In this document: positions 36,207-46,209 of the stretch, piece by piece
Numbering within the stretch: position 1 is the first letter of the stretch
How the letters are laid out: every line of letters starts with the position of its first letter
NCBI GenBank assembly: GCA_934155265.1
Contig: CAKPGU010000009.1
Span: forward strand, 1-64,000
Length of the DNA: 64,000 nucleotides
From: an uncultured Clostridia bacterium
Lineage (GTDB): Bacteria; Bacillota; Clostridia; TANB77; CAG-508
Direction: 5' to 3'
Program-made: the position numbers and the translations under genes
The notes under the pieces: model-generated
The model's database searches: none
What the model saw: the letters and a program-made list of their open reading frames with translations, nothing else
What the model was told of the DNA's origin: nothing

Positions 36207-39200
36207 ATGAAAAAAATAAAGAAAAAGGATATATTAGTATTAATTTTTTTGATTATATTAATAATTGTAATGATAAGAGCTTTTATTAAATCAAGAGCAA
36301 ATGAAGTTATAGAAGTAACTGCAAATTTTATTGATAATGGCGGTTTGTTAAGTGATGAAATAATTAATATAGAGGCTTTTAACGAGGGAGAAAGTGGATA
36401 TTCAATTACACTACCTGAAGTTGTAAATACAAAGATAGCTAAAAAATACATTGTTACACAAAAAGAAATTATAGATACAGAGAAACTACAGACAGATGAT
36501 TCACAGATAGAAGAAGAATCTTTAAATAATAAGTCTGTTGAAATGTTGCCAGGTGAAAAGATTTATTTAACACAAGAGGAACTTGAGAATTTACAAACAA
36601 CATTAAATGTAGAGTATGACACTATTGAAAACGATAAAAATGATATACAAATATTATATAATAAAAAATTAATATTAAAAGATGACGAAGATTCAGAGAA
36701 GCTTATAATTTCAGGCTATATGCCATCTGATACAGCAATGCAGGTAAATGAGGTAGATACATCAAATATAGATATAGAAAATGAAATGGAACAAAATTAT
36801 CCTAATAAAACAATTATTGGAAATTATGATATAAAACTTATTTCAAATGAACAAGAATATATTGCTAAAGATTATGAACAAACATTAAAAATTGAAATTC
36901 CAATAATTGAAGGTAGTTCTCAAAATTGCAATGTACTTGAAATACAAAATGAAACATTAAAAGAATTAACAGATATTTCTATAGAAACAAACAAAATAGA
37001 GTTTACAACTCAAGAATTAAAATCTTATTTGATATTGCAAGAAAATATGCCAGAGGTCTTAAATGAAGAAGAGGCAGAAGTTGTAAATGATACAGCAACT
37101 ACAAATGAACCAACTACGACTGAAGATATAAATAACAAAATATCAACATATGCAGTTGGTGGAGAAAATACAAAATTTGAAATTGACGATTATGAATCAG
37201 ACAAAAATTATTATTTAGGATTAAATTATACAGAAGAGAATTCTAAAGAAAATACAGGAAAATATACTGAAAGCAATTTAAAAGAAGTAACAGTAAATTA
37301 TTATGGATATGATTATGATTTAACTGAATTCACAGTACCAGAAGAATATAATGTTACTCTAAATGCAACAGCACAAAGAACTGCAACAGGAAGTATTTCA
37401 ACATCTCAAACTGGATGGGGCTGGAATCAAACTACTTATTATAGTAGAACAGACACTGTAACAATAACTGTAAGTGGATTAGATGGATTAAGACAACAAT
37501 ATCCTAAATTTAAAGCAGATTCAGGTTGGACATTTAAAGCACAAATTCCAAACAATAATTTTTCAAATTACTATTATGCAGACGGAACAAGTAGTGCAAA
37601 TAGTGGAGTGAGTGTAAGTATTGGGGCAAATACTATTACAGTAACAGGCAGTGATGCTTCAAGTTTATTATCCAATAGTGATACATGTACATTTACATTT
37701 AAAATTACATTTCGTGCAACAAATAGAAACAATATAAATAATACAAGTTTTACAACATTAACAGTAAATTCTTTTGATACAACAATTACTATTGGTGATT
37801 ATACACCTTATGGAACAATATCAGATACAGAATTGCAAACATTAGTATCTTATAAAAAATGTATTCCAATTGATAGCAATGGAAATATATCAATAGAATT
37901 AATTGATAATCCATTTATGAATAGACCAATTGGAAGAGGATTTAATGGTTGGAAAACAAATAATAGCAAATATGCTAATAGTATAAGTACAAATTCAAAT
38001 ACTTTTGTACAAACACTACAAACAAGTGCAAATAATATTAAAGATAGTTCTGAAAATTATGTTATAAATTTGTATCCTGATTGGATAGAAGCAAATGTTG
38101 TATTTGTAAGCTCATCAGGAAGTAGTACAAATTCTGGGAGAACTCCTAGTAGTCCAATAGATAATAACTGGACAAATATAAACAGTAAATTAAATTCTAA
38201 TATAAAAACTTGTACAAAAGCTTCAAATAGAGAAGTAAATATTGTCGTTTTGATGCAAGGGACATTGGCTATAAGTGGACTAACAGGACCTAATACATCT
38301 TATACATTAACAAGCTTATATAATGGAAAAAATTATGGGAGTACAAGTACATATTTAAATACAGGAAGTTCAAATATTACATTAGATAGTGATTTACAAT
38401 TAGATTATTTATATGTATATTCAAGCTCATCATATACTTCTCCAAGTGGAACAACAGATGGAACAAATGCAGTATCACCATGTATATATGGAAATATGTA
38501 TAACTTAAGAATTGGTAGAGGAATTGTACCAACTAATTCAAATAATTGTACATGGGCTCAAATACAGGGTGGATATTATAATCGTAGTGGTTCAGAATAT
38601 AAATTGATTATAGAATCAGGAATATATTATACCGCACAATTATATAGAGCTAGTACAAATAATAATGCATCAACTAGTACAACAGCAAATGGAATAATGG
38701 TTGTAGGAAATGATATAGATAGAAAAGATAACAATAATGAGAGTTTAAAAATGTATAATAGAATAGCATCAAGAACTAATACTGCAACAAATAATCCATA
38801 TACACAAAATGATTCGAATGCTTTAGTAATTACTATGATAGTGAAAAGTGGAACAATTGGAGTAGACTTTTTCAATAAGGAATCAACAAGAGATGATAGT
38901 GAAAGAAACTATGCAGGAATATATATTGGAGGATTTGGACAAACAGGTTATGATAAATCTGATAGATATTTACTTGTAGAAGGTGGCAATATTGCTAATG
39001 TAATTGGTGGACTTAATATAGGAAGTTCAGATATGTATAAAACATATATGTATATCAAAGATGGAAACATTATTAATATTACAGGTGGTGCAGGATATAC
39101 ACATACTTATGGTGATAGAATAATACAAGTAACAGGTGGATGTATAAAATATAGTATAAGTGGTGGTTCAAATGGAGTTGCTGCAAACTCTTCAAGTAAT

Positions 39201-42200
39201 AATGGACAATTAACAGGAAATTCATTAATATATGTTGGTGGTGATGCAAATGTAGGAGCATCATATACAACAGATACAAGTGGAAACAAGCAGATTACAG
39301 AAACAGATACAAATTTATTATTATATGGTGTTAATGCTGGTAGTGTTTGTGGTGGTGCAAATGGAAATGAAAATTATGCAGGACAAACAGATGGATCTTA
39401 TGTAATAATTGATGGAAATGCAGTAGTTCACAACAATGTATTTGGTGGTGGAAACTATGGAATAATAGGTTCTGCTTCAGGTGGAAGCGGACAAGGAAAG
39501 CCTATTCTTACAATATCAAATGAATCATCTAGTTTTCAAACAGATAAAGAATATTTAATTTCAATAGATGCAACTGGTGGAAATGGATTTGCAGCAAGTG
39601 GTACTAATGCAACGAATGAAGCATTTTCAACAACAGTAGAACCTAGCAATTCTGCAAAATGGATTTTTGAGAGTGCAGGAAATAATCAATATTACATAAA
39701 AAATGCTGAAACAGGAGGATATGTATATATCACTAATGTTTCAAGCTATAGTGAAGTAATAGCAGATGCGACAATAGTAACTAATAATAAAACCGCTTTT
39801 TCTATGAGTGGAACAAATTCAAAAAAATTAAGTTGTCAAGTTAGCTATCGTAGCAACTGGGGAGGAACGCAAACTGCAACAATTTATTTAGGATATGATT
39901 ATCAAGGAAATTGGAGTGCATCAAATAACTACTATGGTGACTTTACATCAGATCTTTACTTATTAACATATAAGCTTCTTCCTAAAGAAGATGATGAAAA
40001 TGATAGAGCAACTGTTGTAAATATTAATGTTTTGGGAGGAACTGTAAAAAACAATATTTATGGAGGTGCTAATCAAAATAATATTTATGGAACTGTAGAT
40101 ATTGCGATGAATAATGGTAATGTAAATGGAGTTATTTATGGAGGTTCTAATATAAAAGGAACAGTATCTGGTTCAACATTACTTAATATAACTGGTGGAA
40201 GGCTAGGAACAGAATCAGACCAAGAAATACTTGATTATACAAGTGTAGATACATTATTTGGTGGAGGACTTGGTTCTGAAACCAAAGTAAATGGAAGGTC
40301 TTTAGTAAATATACAAGATACAAGTAATAATCTAAATATTTATGGAAATGTTTATGGTGGAAGTTCTTTAGGTACGATTAGTGGAAATGTAAATGTTAAT
40401 ATTAAAGATTCAAATACAACTGTAAATACGATATCTATAACTGGATATGTATTTGGAGGGGGAAAAGGAAATTCTACTACACCTGCTATTGTTACAGGTG
40501 ATATAAAAGTAAATGTAGATGGATGTGAATTAGAAAGTTGTAGTGTATTTGGCGGAAGTAATATAAATGGAACAATAGATGGAAATATAGAAGTTAGAAT
40601 AGGAGAAAATAATAAATCAACATTAAATACAGTTTATGGTGGAGGAAATCAAGCAGGAATTGATACTAATACTAAAAGTGTGTATGTGTATTTATTAAAA
40701 AATGCAAATGTAACAAATGCATTTAATGGTGGAAAATCTGCAGATTTACTTTCAACAGGTGAAGATGATACAACAAGAGCAATATATTTACAAGGTGGAA
40801 TAGCAGAAAAAATCTTTGGTGGTTCAGATTCATCAGGAACAGTAACTTCGAGCCATGTATATGTAGAAAATGGAAATGCTTCAAATGTATATGGTGGAAA
40901 CAATCAAGGTGGAACAACAATAGTATCTAATTTATATATAAATGGAGGAATAATTTCAAGTGTATATGGTGGTGGTGATAAAGCAGAAACAACGACTTCA
41001 AATATAATTACAACAGGAGGAACAATTAGCTATATATTTGGAGGAGGAAATCAAGCTGGTGTAAAAACTACAAATGTTCAAACAAAAGGAGGAAATATCG
41101 GTTTTGCATTTGGTGGTTCTAATACAAGTGGAGATGTAAATGAAAGTCATGTAACAACAAATGATGCGACTTCAACAAGTTCAGATGAAGGAGTAACTAT
41201 GACTGTTACAACAACAGCATCAAAGACTCAAAGTTGGCAAAGTACAACATATCCAACTTTAGCAAAAATAAGTGTTGTGTTTAAAAATAATACATCAAAA
41301 ACAATAGAAACTTGGAATGCAAATATATTTGCACCAGAATCAACATTGCTTAATAATTATTCACAGTCAGATATACAAGTAAATAATGGGATATACACAT
41401 TAACAGAAAAGAATAAATATTGGGGATCAAATACAATATCTGCTGGTGGAACATATAGTTTAGAATTTGAAATATTAAGTATGCAAAGTGTAGAAGGATT
41501 TTCAGTAGGGTATGGAATTGAAGGAAAAAATAGCAATGGAGATTCAGTTAATTACACAAAATCTATTATAGGTAACGTATATGGAGGAAATAATCAAGGT
41601 GGAACAACAACTACTACAAATGTAACTATAAATGGTGGAAATGTTCAAGATGTCTATGGTGGAGGAAATCAAGCTATATGTAACGAAACAAAAGTGAATA
41701 TAAATGGAGAAGTTCAAAAAAGAGTATTTGGTGGAGGAAACCAAGCAGGAATTAACACTAATACAAATGTAAATGTTACAGATGGAAGTGTAGCGGATAA
41801 TGTCTATGGCGGTGGAAATGAAGGAACTGTTACAGGAAATACATATGTTAGAGTAAAAAATTCTACTTTAAATAATAGTTTATATGCAGGTGGAAATGGT
41901 GTATCAGCAATAGTTTATGGAAATACTAATTTAATAATGGAAGGAAAAAATAATGTAACCAATAATGTATTTGGTGGAGGAAACCAAGCTGCAACTGGAA
42001 CTGAAAGTAATAATAATTCTACAAGTACAGTAAATATCGTTGGAGCTGTTATTGGAAAAAATGTCTATGGTGGAGCTAATACATCTGTTGTATATGGGAC
42101 AACTCAAACAAATATTGGATATGACACAGTAGGAGATACATCTCTTGAAAAAGAAAATATAGAAATTGGCGGTACAGTATTTGGTGGAGGAGAAGCAAAT

Positions 42201-44927
42201 GCGGCAGGTTCTGAAATATATGATTTCTCATTTATAAGTGTAACAAAAGGAATTAATATACAAATAAATGGAAATGGCCATACAAAACTTGATATTAAAG
42301 GAAGTATATTTGGTTCAGGAAATGCATCAAGTACAAGTGGAAAGAGCTATATTGATATACAAAATTATGGTACTGCAGATAATCCTAAGAGCAACATATC
42401 AATCCAAAGAGCTAATTGTGCAACAATAAGTAATTCAGCTATATCTTTATCAGGAACAACAGATAGAACAAATGAGTATTCATCAGTATTTTTCTCATTA
42501 AGTAGGGTTGACCAAGTTAAAATGAAAAATAATTCAATTTTATATTTATGTAATGGTGCAAACTTACTTAAAAAGTTAGATAGTATGGTTGATGTTAATG
42601 GAACAGAAGAAACTGCTAAAGTTACTATAGATCCTGATACAGGAGATGTAACTGAGAAAAATGTAGATAATAGAATATATATGTTAGAAGGCAAAAATTT
42701 AAATGTTGCAACAAATGAGCAAGCAACAGCTTATGGACAAGTTCATGGAATGTTTTTCTTTGGATTATTTACTAATAGAATTAATCCAAGTACAAGTACA
42801 GGGCTTTATCATGAAGGATATAACAATGGTGATGAGATAACAAATGCAGGAACTTTTTCATCTAACTCATATGTTATGGCACAACATACGACTGATCATG
42901 ATATAACAATAGATGGTTTTTATACAAATTATAATGAAAGTGGAAAAATAAAAATAAACTATGTAGACACAACACCAAAAGATGATGTATACTATATCTG
43001 GTTGGTTGGAGAAGAATTAGATGTTACGAAATTTGAAGTTTCACTAACAGCTTCTAAATATGCAACATTAGGAACGTATGAACTATTATTACAAGGATTT
43101 TCAGATCCGAACTTAAAATTTGTATTAAATGGATTTTCAGCAGGACTTGCAAATGGAATATCATTAGTAGATCCTGATGAAATTAAGGCAATTGAACCTG
43201 ATGATGAAAAAGCAAATAGCATATATGGTTTAACAATGAAAACTGGTAATGTTGGATGGCAGACAAAAGGACAAACTGAATTTTTAACAAAAAATGGTGG
43301 TTCGTATACAGGAAAAAATGATTATAGTAAAGATAATTCATCATCAACACCAACATTAAATTTGTGTTTTTATCATTCAGAAAATATAACAACAAAACAA
43401 GCTCTTGGAGACGTAAGAATAAGGTTACAAGTATTAAAGCCGATAGATGATTTAAATTATGAGTTATCATATATTGATATAATAATTACTTTATCAAGTG
43501 CATTATATCAAAATGACTTTTATGAAGCGGCAATTACACCTGGTCAGGAATTTGGATTATTCACAACAACAGAGACAACAATAACTTCTAAGAGTGCATT
43601 TTCTACATATTATTCGTTATATGTAGAAGATTTTTCAGAGAGTAAATATGCTAAAGAATATCAAACATATAAAAGAACATTAGTATCAAGAGATTCTGAT
43701 AATTTACCATATGTTTTTCCTGAAAATACTAAGTTAACAATGCTTGATATGGTAACAAATAAATATTATTATTATATTGTCACAGCAGAAGATATAGCAA
43801 ATAATAAATTTGAGTATAATTTAGAAGATTTTATAACAATGGGAAGTAATGACAAAAAATTTAATGAAAGTGCAGAAAGCGATAATTACTATAATAGCGA
43901 AAAAGATTTAATATATGAAAATTTTATATTCCATATAAATTTTGCAGATAGTAGCCTTACAGATAATATACAAAATAATTCATTATTAATGGAATTAAGA
44001 GATGACGATGGGCAAACATTATTAGGTGTTCTAGGAATTCAAAGAGATAATATGGTTTATACTGTTTATAATGACAAAGATGCAACAATTCAATTAGATG
44101 GAAATTTAACACCTGAAACATTATATTTAGGAAAAACATTAAACTTAAATGTAATTACGAAATTTACACAAACGATTGTCGATTCAAAAACAATTTATGA
44201 TACTCAATATTTTGATCAGAAATTAGGAATAAAGATTAGTATATATGATAATAACGGAAACCGTTTAAATATAGACAGTTTATTTGGAGTGAATTTTGAA
44301 TTAGATGGAAAATTATATTATCCGAGAGTTGATGGGACAACGAGAATATGTATCGCAGATAAAGTTACTGATGTATTAGCAAAGATCAAAATGAATACTT
44401 CTGGAAATAATACCTTAGCAACTGGAGATTATGTAATAGAAATAGAATCATTTGGTTCACCTGATGGAATTTATTATGGACTGACTGCATCTGATAAAAT
44501 AAATTTAAATGTAAGAATTATAAATTCGGCATTTGGATTAAAAGCAGTTACAATGGATACTTGCAAAATTATTGAAAAAGATACAGCAATGAATGCAAAT
44601 AAAACAGATACATTAGTAAGTGTTGTTAAATATTCATCAAAATTATCAAATCCCAATATAGCTGTTTCGTTATACAGAAGAGATTATACAGAAGAATATT
44701 CGCAAAATTATACATTAGTAGATTTTCAAGATTATACATCAGAAAATTTGGTTTCAACCAAAAGAGAAAAAGAATATGTAATGGCAGAATCAAACCCTAT
44801 GTCTACAACAACTAATTATTACAAAATGAAGCCTAACTTAATGACAGGAACATACAAACTTGTTTATAAATTGTATGATGGGGATACATATGTAGGAGAA
44901 GCATTTGATTACATAGTTATTAAATAA
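36207..44927 (+). CDS. Giant 2906-residue surface beta-helix protein of cassette B
   Basis: The N-terminal membrane segment (about 7-26) has a basic flank. Order of parts: a helical/acidic stalk (30-310); a beta domain with two W-rich turns (about 365-540); an InlB-repeat-like segment (about 577-630, FNGWK...LYPDW); then VVFVSSSGS starting a beta-helix that runs to about 2080. It has more than 20 turns of I/V-F/Y-G-G-G-N-x-A/G. Two inserts break the helix: residues about 1098-1263 (possibly beta-trefoil-like) and 1660-1772 (CBM2-like). Ig-like domains fill the rest. Counterpart of 1-6174. No sortase signal is seen; the N-terminal helix may be an anchor. Likely an adhesin, possibly carbohydrate-binding. 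Confidence 0.85.
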   Translation: MKKIKKKDILVLIFLIILIIVMIRAFIKSRANEVIEVTANFIDNGGLLSDEIINIEAFNEGESGYSITLPEVVNTKIAKKYIVTQKEIIDTEKLQTDDSQIEEESLNNKSVEMLPGEKIYLTQEELENLQTTLNVEYDTIENDKNDIQILYNKKLILKDDEDSEKLIISGYMPSDTAMQVNEVDTSNIDIENEMEQNYPNKTIIGNYDIKLISNEQEYIAKDYEQTLKIEIPIIEGSSQNCNVLEIQNETLKELTDISIETNKIEFTTQELKSYLILQENMPEVLNEEEAEVVNDTATTNEPTTTEDINNKISTYAVGGENTKFEIDDYESDKNYYLGLNYTEENSKENTGKYTESNLKEVTVNYYGYDYDLTEFTVPEEYNVTLNATAQRTATGSISTSQTGWGWNQTTYYSRTDTVTITVSGLDGLRQQYPKFKADSGWTFKAQIPNNNFSNYYYADGTSSANSGVSVSIGANTITVTGSDASSLLSNSDTCTFTFKITFRATNRNNINNTSFTTLTVNSFDTTITIGDYTPYGTISDTELQTLVSYKKCIPIDSNGNISIELIDNPFMNRPIGRGFNGWKTNNSKYANSISTNSNTFVQTLQTSANNIKDSSENYVINLYPDWIEANVVFVSSSGSSTNSGRTPSSPIDNNWTNINSKLNSNIKTCTKASNREVNIVVLMQGTLAISGLTGPNTSYTLTSLYNGKNYGSTSTYLNTGSSNITLDSDLQLDYLYVYSSSSYTSPSGTTDGTNAVSPCIYGNMYNLRIGRGIVPTNSNNCTWAQIQGGYYNRSGSEYKLIIESGIYYTAQLYRASTNNNASTSTTANGIMVVGNDIDRKDNNNESLKMYNRIASRTNTATNNPYTQNDSNALVITMIVKSGTIGVDFFNKESTRDDSERNYAGIYIGGFGQTGYDKSDRYLLVEGGNIANVIGGLNIGSSDMYKTYMYIKDGNIINITGGAGYTHTYGDRIIQVTGGCIKYSISGGSNGVAANSSSNNGQLTGNSLIYVGGDANVGASYTTDTSGNKQITETDTNLLLYGVNAGSVCGGANGNENYAGQTDGSYVIIDGNAVVHNNVFGGGNYGIIGSASGGSGQGKPILTISNESSSFQTDKEYLISIDATGGNGFAASGTNATNEAFSTTVEPSNSAKWIFESAGNNQYYIKNAETGGYVYITNVSSYSEVIADATIVTNNKTAFSMSGTNSKKLSCQVSYRSNWGGTQTATIYLGYDYQGNWSASNNYYGDFTSDLYLLTYKLLPKEDDENDRATVVNINVLGGTVKNNIYGGANQNNIYGTVDIAMNNGNVNGVIYGGSNIKGTVSGSTLLNITGGRLGTESDQEILDYTSVDTLFGGGLGSETKVNGRSLVNIQDTSNNLNIYGNVYGGSSLGTISGNVNVNIKDSNTTVNTISITGYVFGGGKGNSTTPAIVTGDIKVNVDGCELESCSVFGGSNINGTIDGNIEVRIGENNKSTLNTVYGGGNQAGIDTNTKSVYVYLLKNANVTNAFNGGKSADLLSTGEDDTTRAIYLQGGIAEKIFGGSDSSGTVTSSHVYVENGNASNVYGGNNQGGTTIVSNLYINGGIISSVYGGGDKAETTTSNIITTGGTISYIFGGGNQAGVKTTNVQTKGGNIGFAFGGSNTSGDVNESHVTTNDATSTSSDEGVTMTVTTTASKTQSWQSTTYPTLAKISVVFKNNTSKTIETWNANIFAPESTLLNNYSQSDIQVNNGIYTLTEKNKYWGSNTISAGGTYSLEFEILSMQSVEGFSVGYGIEGKNSNGDSVNYTKSIIGNVYGGNNQGGTTTTTNVTINGGNVQDVYGGGNQAICNETKVNINGEVQKRVFGGGNQAGINTNTNVNVTDGSVADNVYGGGNEGTVTGNTYVRVKNSTLNNSLYAGGNGVSAIVYGNTNLIMEGKNNVTNNVFGGGNQAATGTESNNNSTSTVNIVGAVIGKNVYGGANTSVVYGTTQTNIGYDTVGDTSLEKENIEIGGTVFGGGEANAAGSEIYDFSFISVTKGINIQINGNGHTKLDIKGSIFGSGNASSTSGKSYIDIQNYGTADNPKSNISIQRANCATISNSAISLSGTTDRTNEYSSVFFSLSRVDQVKMKNNSILYLCNGANLLKKLDSMVDVNGTEETAKVTIDPDTGDVTEKNVDNRIYMLEGKNLNVATNEQATAYGQVHGMFFFGLFTNRINPSTSTGLYHEGYNNGDEITNAGTFSSNSYVMAQHTTDHDITIDGFYTNYNESGKIKINYVDTTPKDDVYYIWLVGEELDVTKFEVSLTASKYATLGTYELLLQGFSDPNLKFVLNGFSAGLANGISLVDPDEIKAIEPDDEKANSIYGLTMKTGNVGWQTKGQTEFLTKNGGSYTGKNDYSKDNSSSTPTLNLCFYHSENITTKQALGDVRIRLQVLKPIDDLNYELSYIDIIITLSSALYQNDFYEAAITPGQEFGLFTTTETTITSKSAFSTYYSLYVEDFSESKYAKEYQTYKRTLVSRDSDNLPYVFPENTKLTMLDMVTNKYYYYIVTAEDIANNKFEYNLEDFITMGSNDKKFNESAESDNYYNSEKDLIYENFIFHINFADSSLTDNIQNNSLLMELRDDDGQTLLGVLGIQRDNMVYTVYNDKDATIQLDGNLTPETLYLGKTLNLNVITKFTQTIVDSKTIYDTQYFDQKLGIKISIYDNNGNRLNIDSLFGVNFELDGKLYYPRVDGTTRICIADKVTDVLAKIKMNTSGNNTLATGDYVIEIESFGSPDGIYYGLTASDKINLNVRIINSAFGLKAVTMDTCKIIEKDTAMNANKTDTLVSVVKYSSKLSNPNIAVSLYRRDYTEEYSQNYTLVDFQDYTSENLVSTKREKEYVMAESNPMSTTTNYYKMKPNLMTGTYKLVYKLYDGDTYVGEAFDYIVIK

Positions 44928-44944
44928 TCTTTTATTGCATAATT

Positions 44945-44992
44945 AGTTTGTGTCATAATTGATTTGTGGTATAATCGATTTGCAGTATAATC
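44945..44992 (+). promoter_or_regulatory. Three tandem 16-bp repeats each carrying a TATAAT-like box
   Basis: AGTTTGTGTCATAATT, GATTTGTGGTATAATC and GATTTGCAGTATAATC follow one another without gaps, with a partial fourth copy (AATTTGC). Each holds a -10-like TATAAT and, 16 bp upstream, a TTTG(T/C) -35-like string. Upstream of the SipW gene at 45017; possible tandem promoters with slippage-prone copy number. Confidence 0.5.
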
Positions 44993-45016
44993 AATTTGCG
45001 AGAAGAAAGGAAAAAT

Positions 45017-45610
45017 ATGAAATACGATATTAATTCAATAAACAAAAGAAAGAAAAATATAAAAATTTTAAAAAAAATATTAGGAGTAATACTAATTATT
45101 CTTATCTATAATATAATATTGGCATTCCTTTCTTCAGATAGTTTAAATAAAGGAGTAGGAATATTTGGATACAAAGCATGTATTATAACATCAAGTAGTA
45201 TGGAGCCATCAATCAATTATGGAGATTTAATTATTATAAAAAAATGCAAAAACAAAGACTTAAATACAGGTGATGTAATAACCTTTAGAAAAAAGCAAGA
45301 GGTTATTACACACCGAATTATAAAAATTGAAGACGGAGTTCAAGAGAATGAGTCGACTTACATAACTAAAGGAGACAACAACAACACTGAAGATATCGAA
45401 AAAATATCATATTCAAATATTGAAGGAAAGTGTATTCTTACAATTCCTAAACTTGGAAAACTAATTTTAGTAATTGATAATAAAATAATAATTTTAGTAA
45501 TTATTCTTATACTATTGATTTTAGGATTTTGGAAAATTCATAAATATGAGCAAATAGAAAATAGGAGAGAAAAAAAGAAAATTGAAGATGATAAAAAGAA
45601 AATTAAATAG
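45017..45610 (+). CDS. SipW-type signal peptidase I
   Basis: 197 residues from ATG 45017 (GAAAGG site), the counterpart of 17435-18040 by its N-terminus (MKYDINSI). Ser61 (SSSMEP), His99 (VITHRI) and Asp126 (NNTEDI) are present. Helices at about 20-40 and 153-173, with a lysine-rich cytosolic end. It overlaps the next gene by 23 bases. The giant protein gene upstream may encode its substrate. Confidence 0.87.
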   Translation: MKYDINSINKRKKNIKILKKILGVILIILIYNIILAFLSSDSLNKGVGIFGYKACIITSSSMEPSINYGDLIIIKKCKNKDLNTGDVITFRKKQEVITHRIIKIEDGVQENESTYITKGDNNNTEDIEKISYSNIEGKCILTIPKLGKLILVIDNKIIILVIILILLILGFWKIHKYEQIENRREKKKIEDDKKKIK

Positions 45611-46208
45611 AATCAAAAGTGCTAGAAATTCTAAAATTAAATTTCTACAGAATGCAAAATTAAAAAAGGTATTATTAAATATTATATATGTAATTATAAT
45701 GATATGTGTTTTATATAATGTAATATTTTTTATTAATACAACTATATCAAAAAAAGAATATTTTAAGCTGTATGGAATAAGTTTATTTTGCATGAAAAGT
45801 GATTTGATGGAAGATGATATACAAAAAAATGATTTAGTTATAGTAAAAGAAGTAAATGAATCAAATACAAACGAGTTACAAGATGGAGATATTATTGCAT
45901 ATGAACTTAATGGAAAAGTCAGAATAAATAAAATCAATCATCTTGAACAAGAAGGATATGTAACAAAATCCAATAAAAATTATTATCAAGATATAGAGAA
46001 AATATCAATCAATCAAATTATAGGAAAAAAAGTAATAAATATACCATTATTGGGACTATTGCTAAATATATTGCAATCACCAATAGCAGATATTTTTACA
46101 TTAATATTTTTAATTATAATATTTTATTATAATAGATATATGTTTAGAAAGCAAAAAGAAAGAATAAGAAAAAAGAAGAAAATGTATAAAGCAGAAAGAG
46201 GAAAATAA
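45588..46208 (+). CDS. SipW-like pseudoenzyme
   Basis: 206 residues; ATG 45588 chosen, TTG 45582 possible. It lines up with the 45017 product along its length, but Leu73 replaces the nucleophile (SDLMED against SSSMEP), Asn114 replaces His (VRINKI against VITHRI) and the KGDNN motif reads KSNKN. The Asp of QDIEKIS is kept. Two membrane helices and a strongly basic tail remain. It is tightly coupled to an active SipW, suggesting an active/inactive pair, perhaps a heterodimer. Confidence 0.75.
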   Translation: MIKRKLNRIKSARNSKIKFLQNAKLKKVLLNIIYVIIMICVLYNVIFFINTTISKKEYFKLYGISLFCMKSDLMEDDIQKNDLVIVKEVNESNTNELQDGDIIAYELNGKVRINKINHLEQEGYVTKSNKNYYQDIEKISINQIIGKKVINIPLLGLLLNILQSPIADIFTLIFLIIIFYYNRYMFRKQKERIRKKKKMYKAERGK

Positions 46209-46209
46209 A

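Noticed and set aside
45521..45937. Minus-strand frame of 138 codons across two SipW-like genes
   Set aside because: Opposite-strand shadow of hydrophobic and lysine-rich coding sequence; the plus-strand genes are supported by homology.
1..46208. Prophage or integrative element
   Set aside because: No integrase, portal, terminase, relaxase or attachment repeats were recognised; the genes fit a chromosomal surface island.
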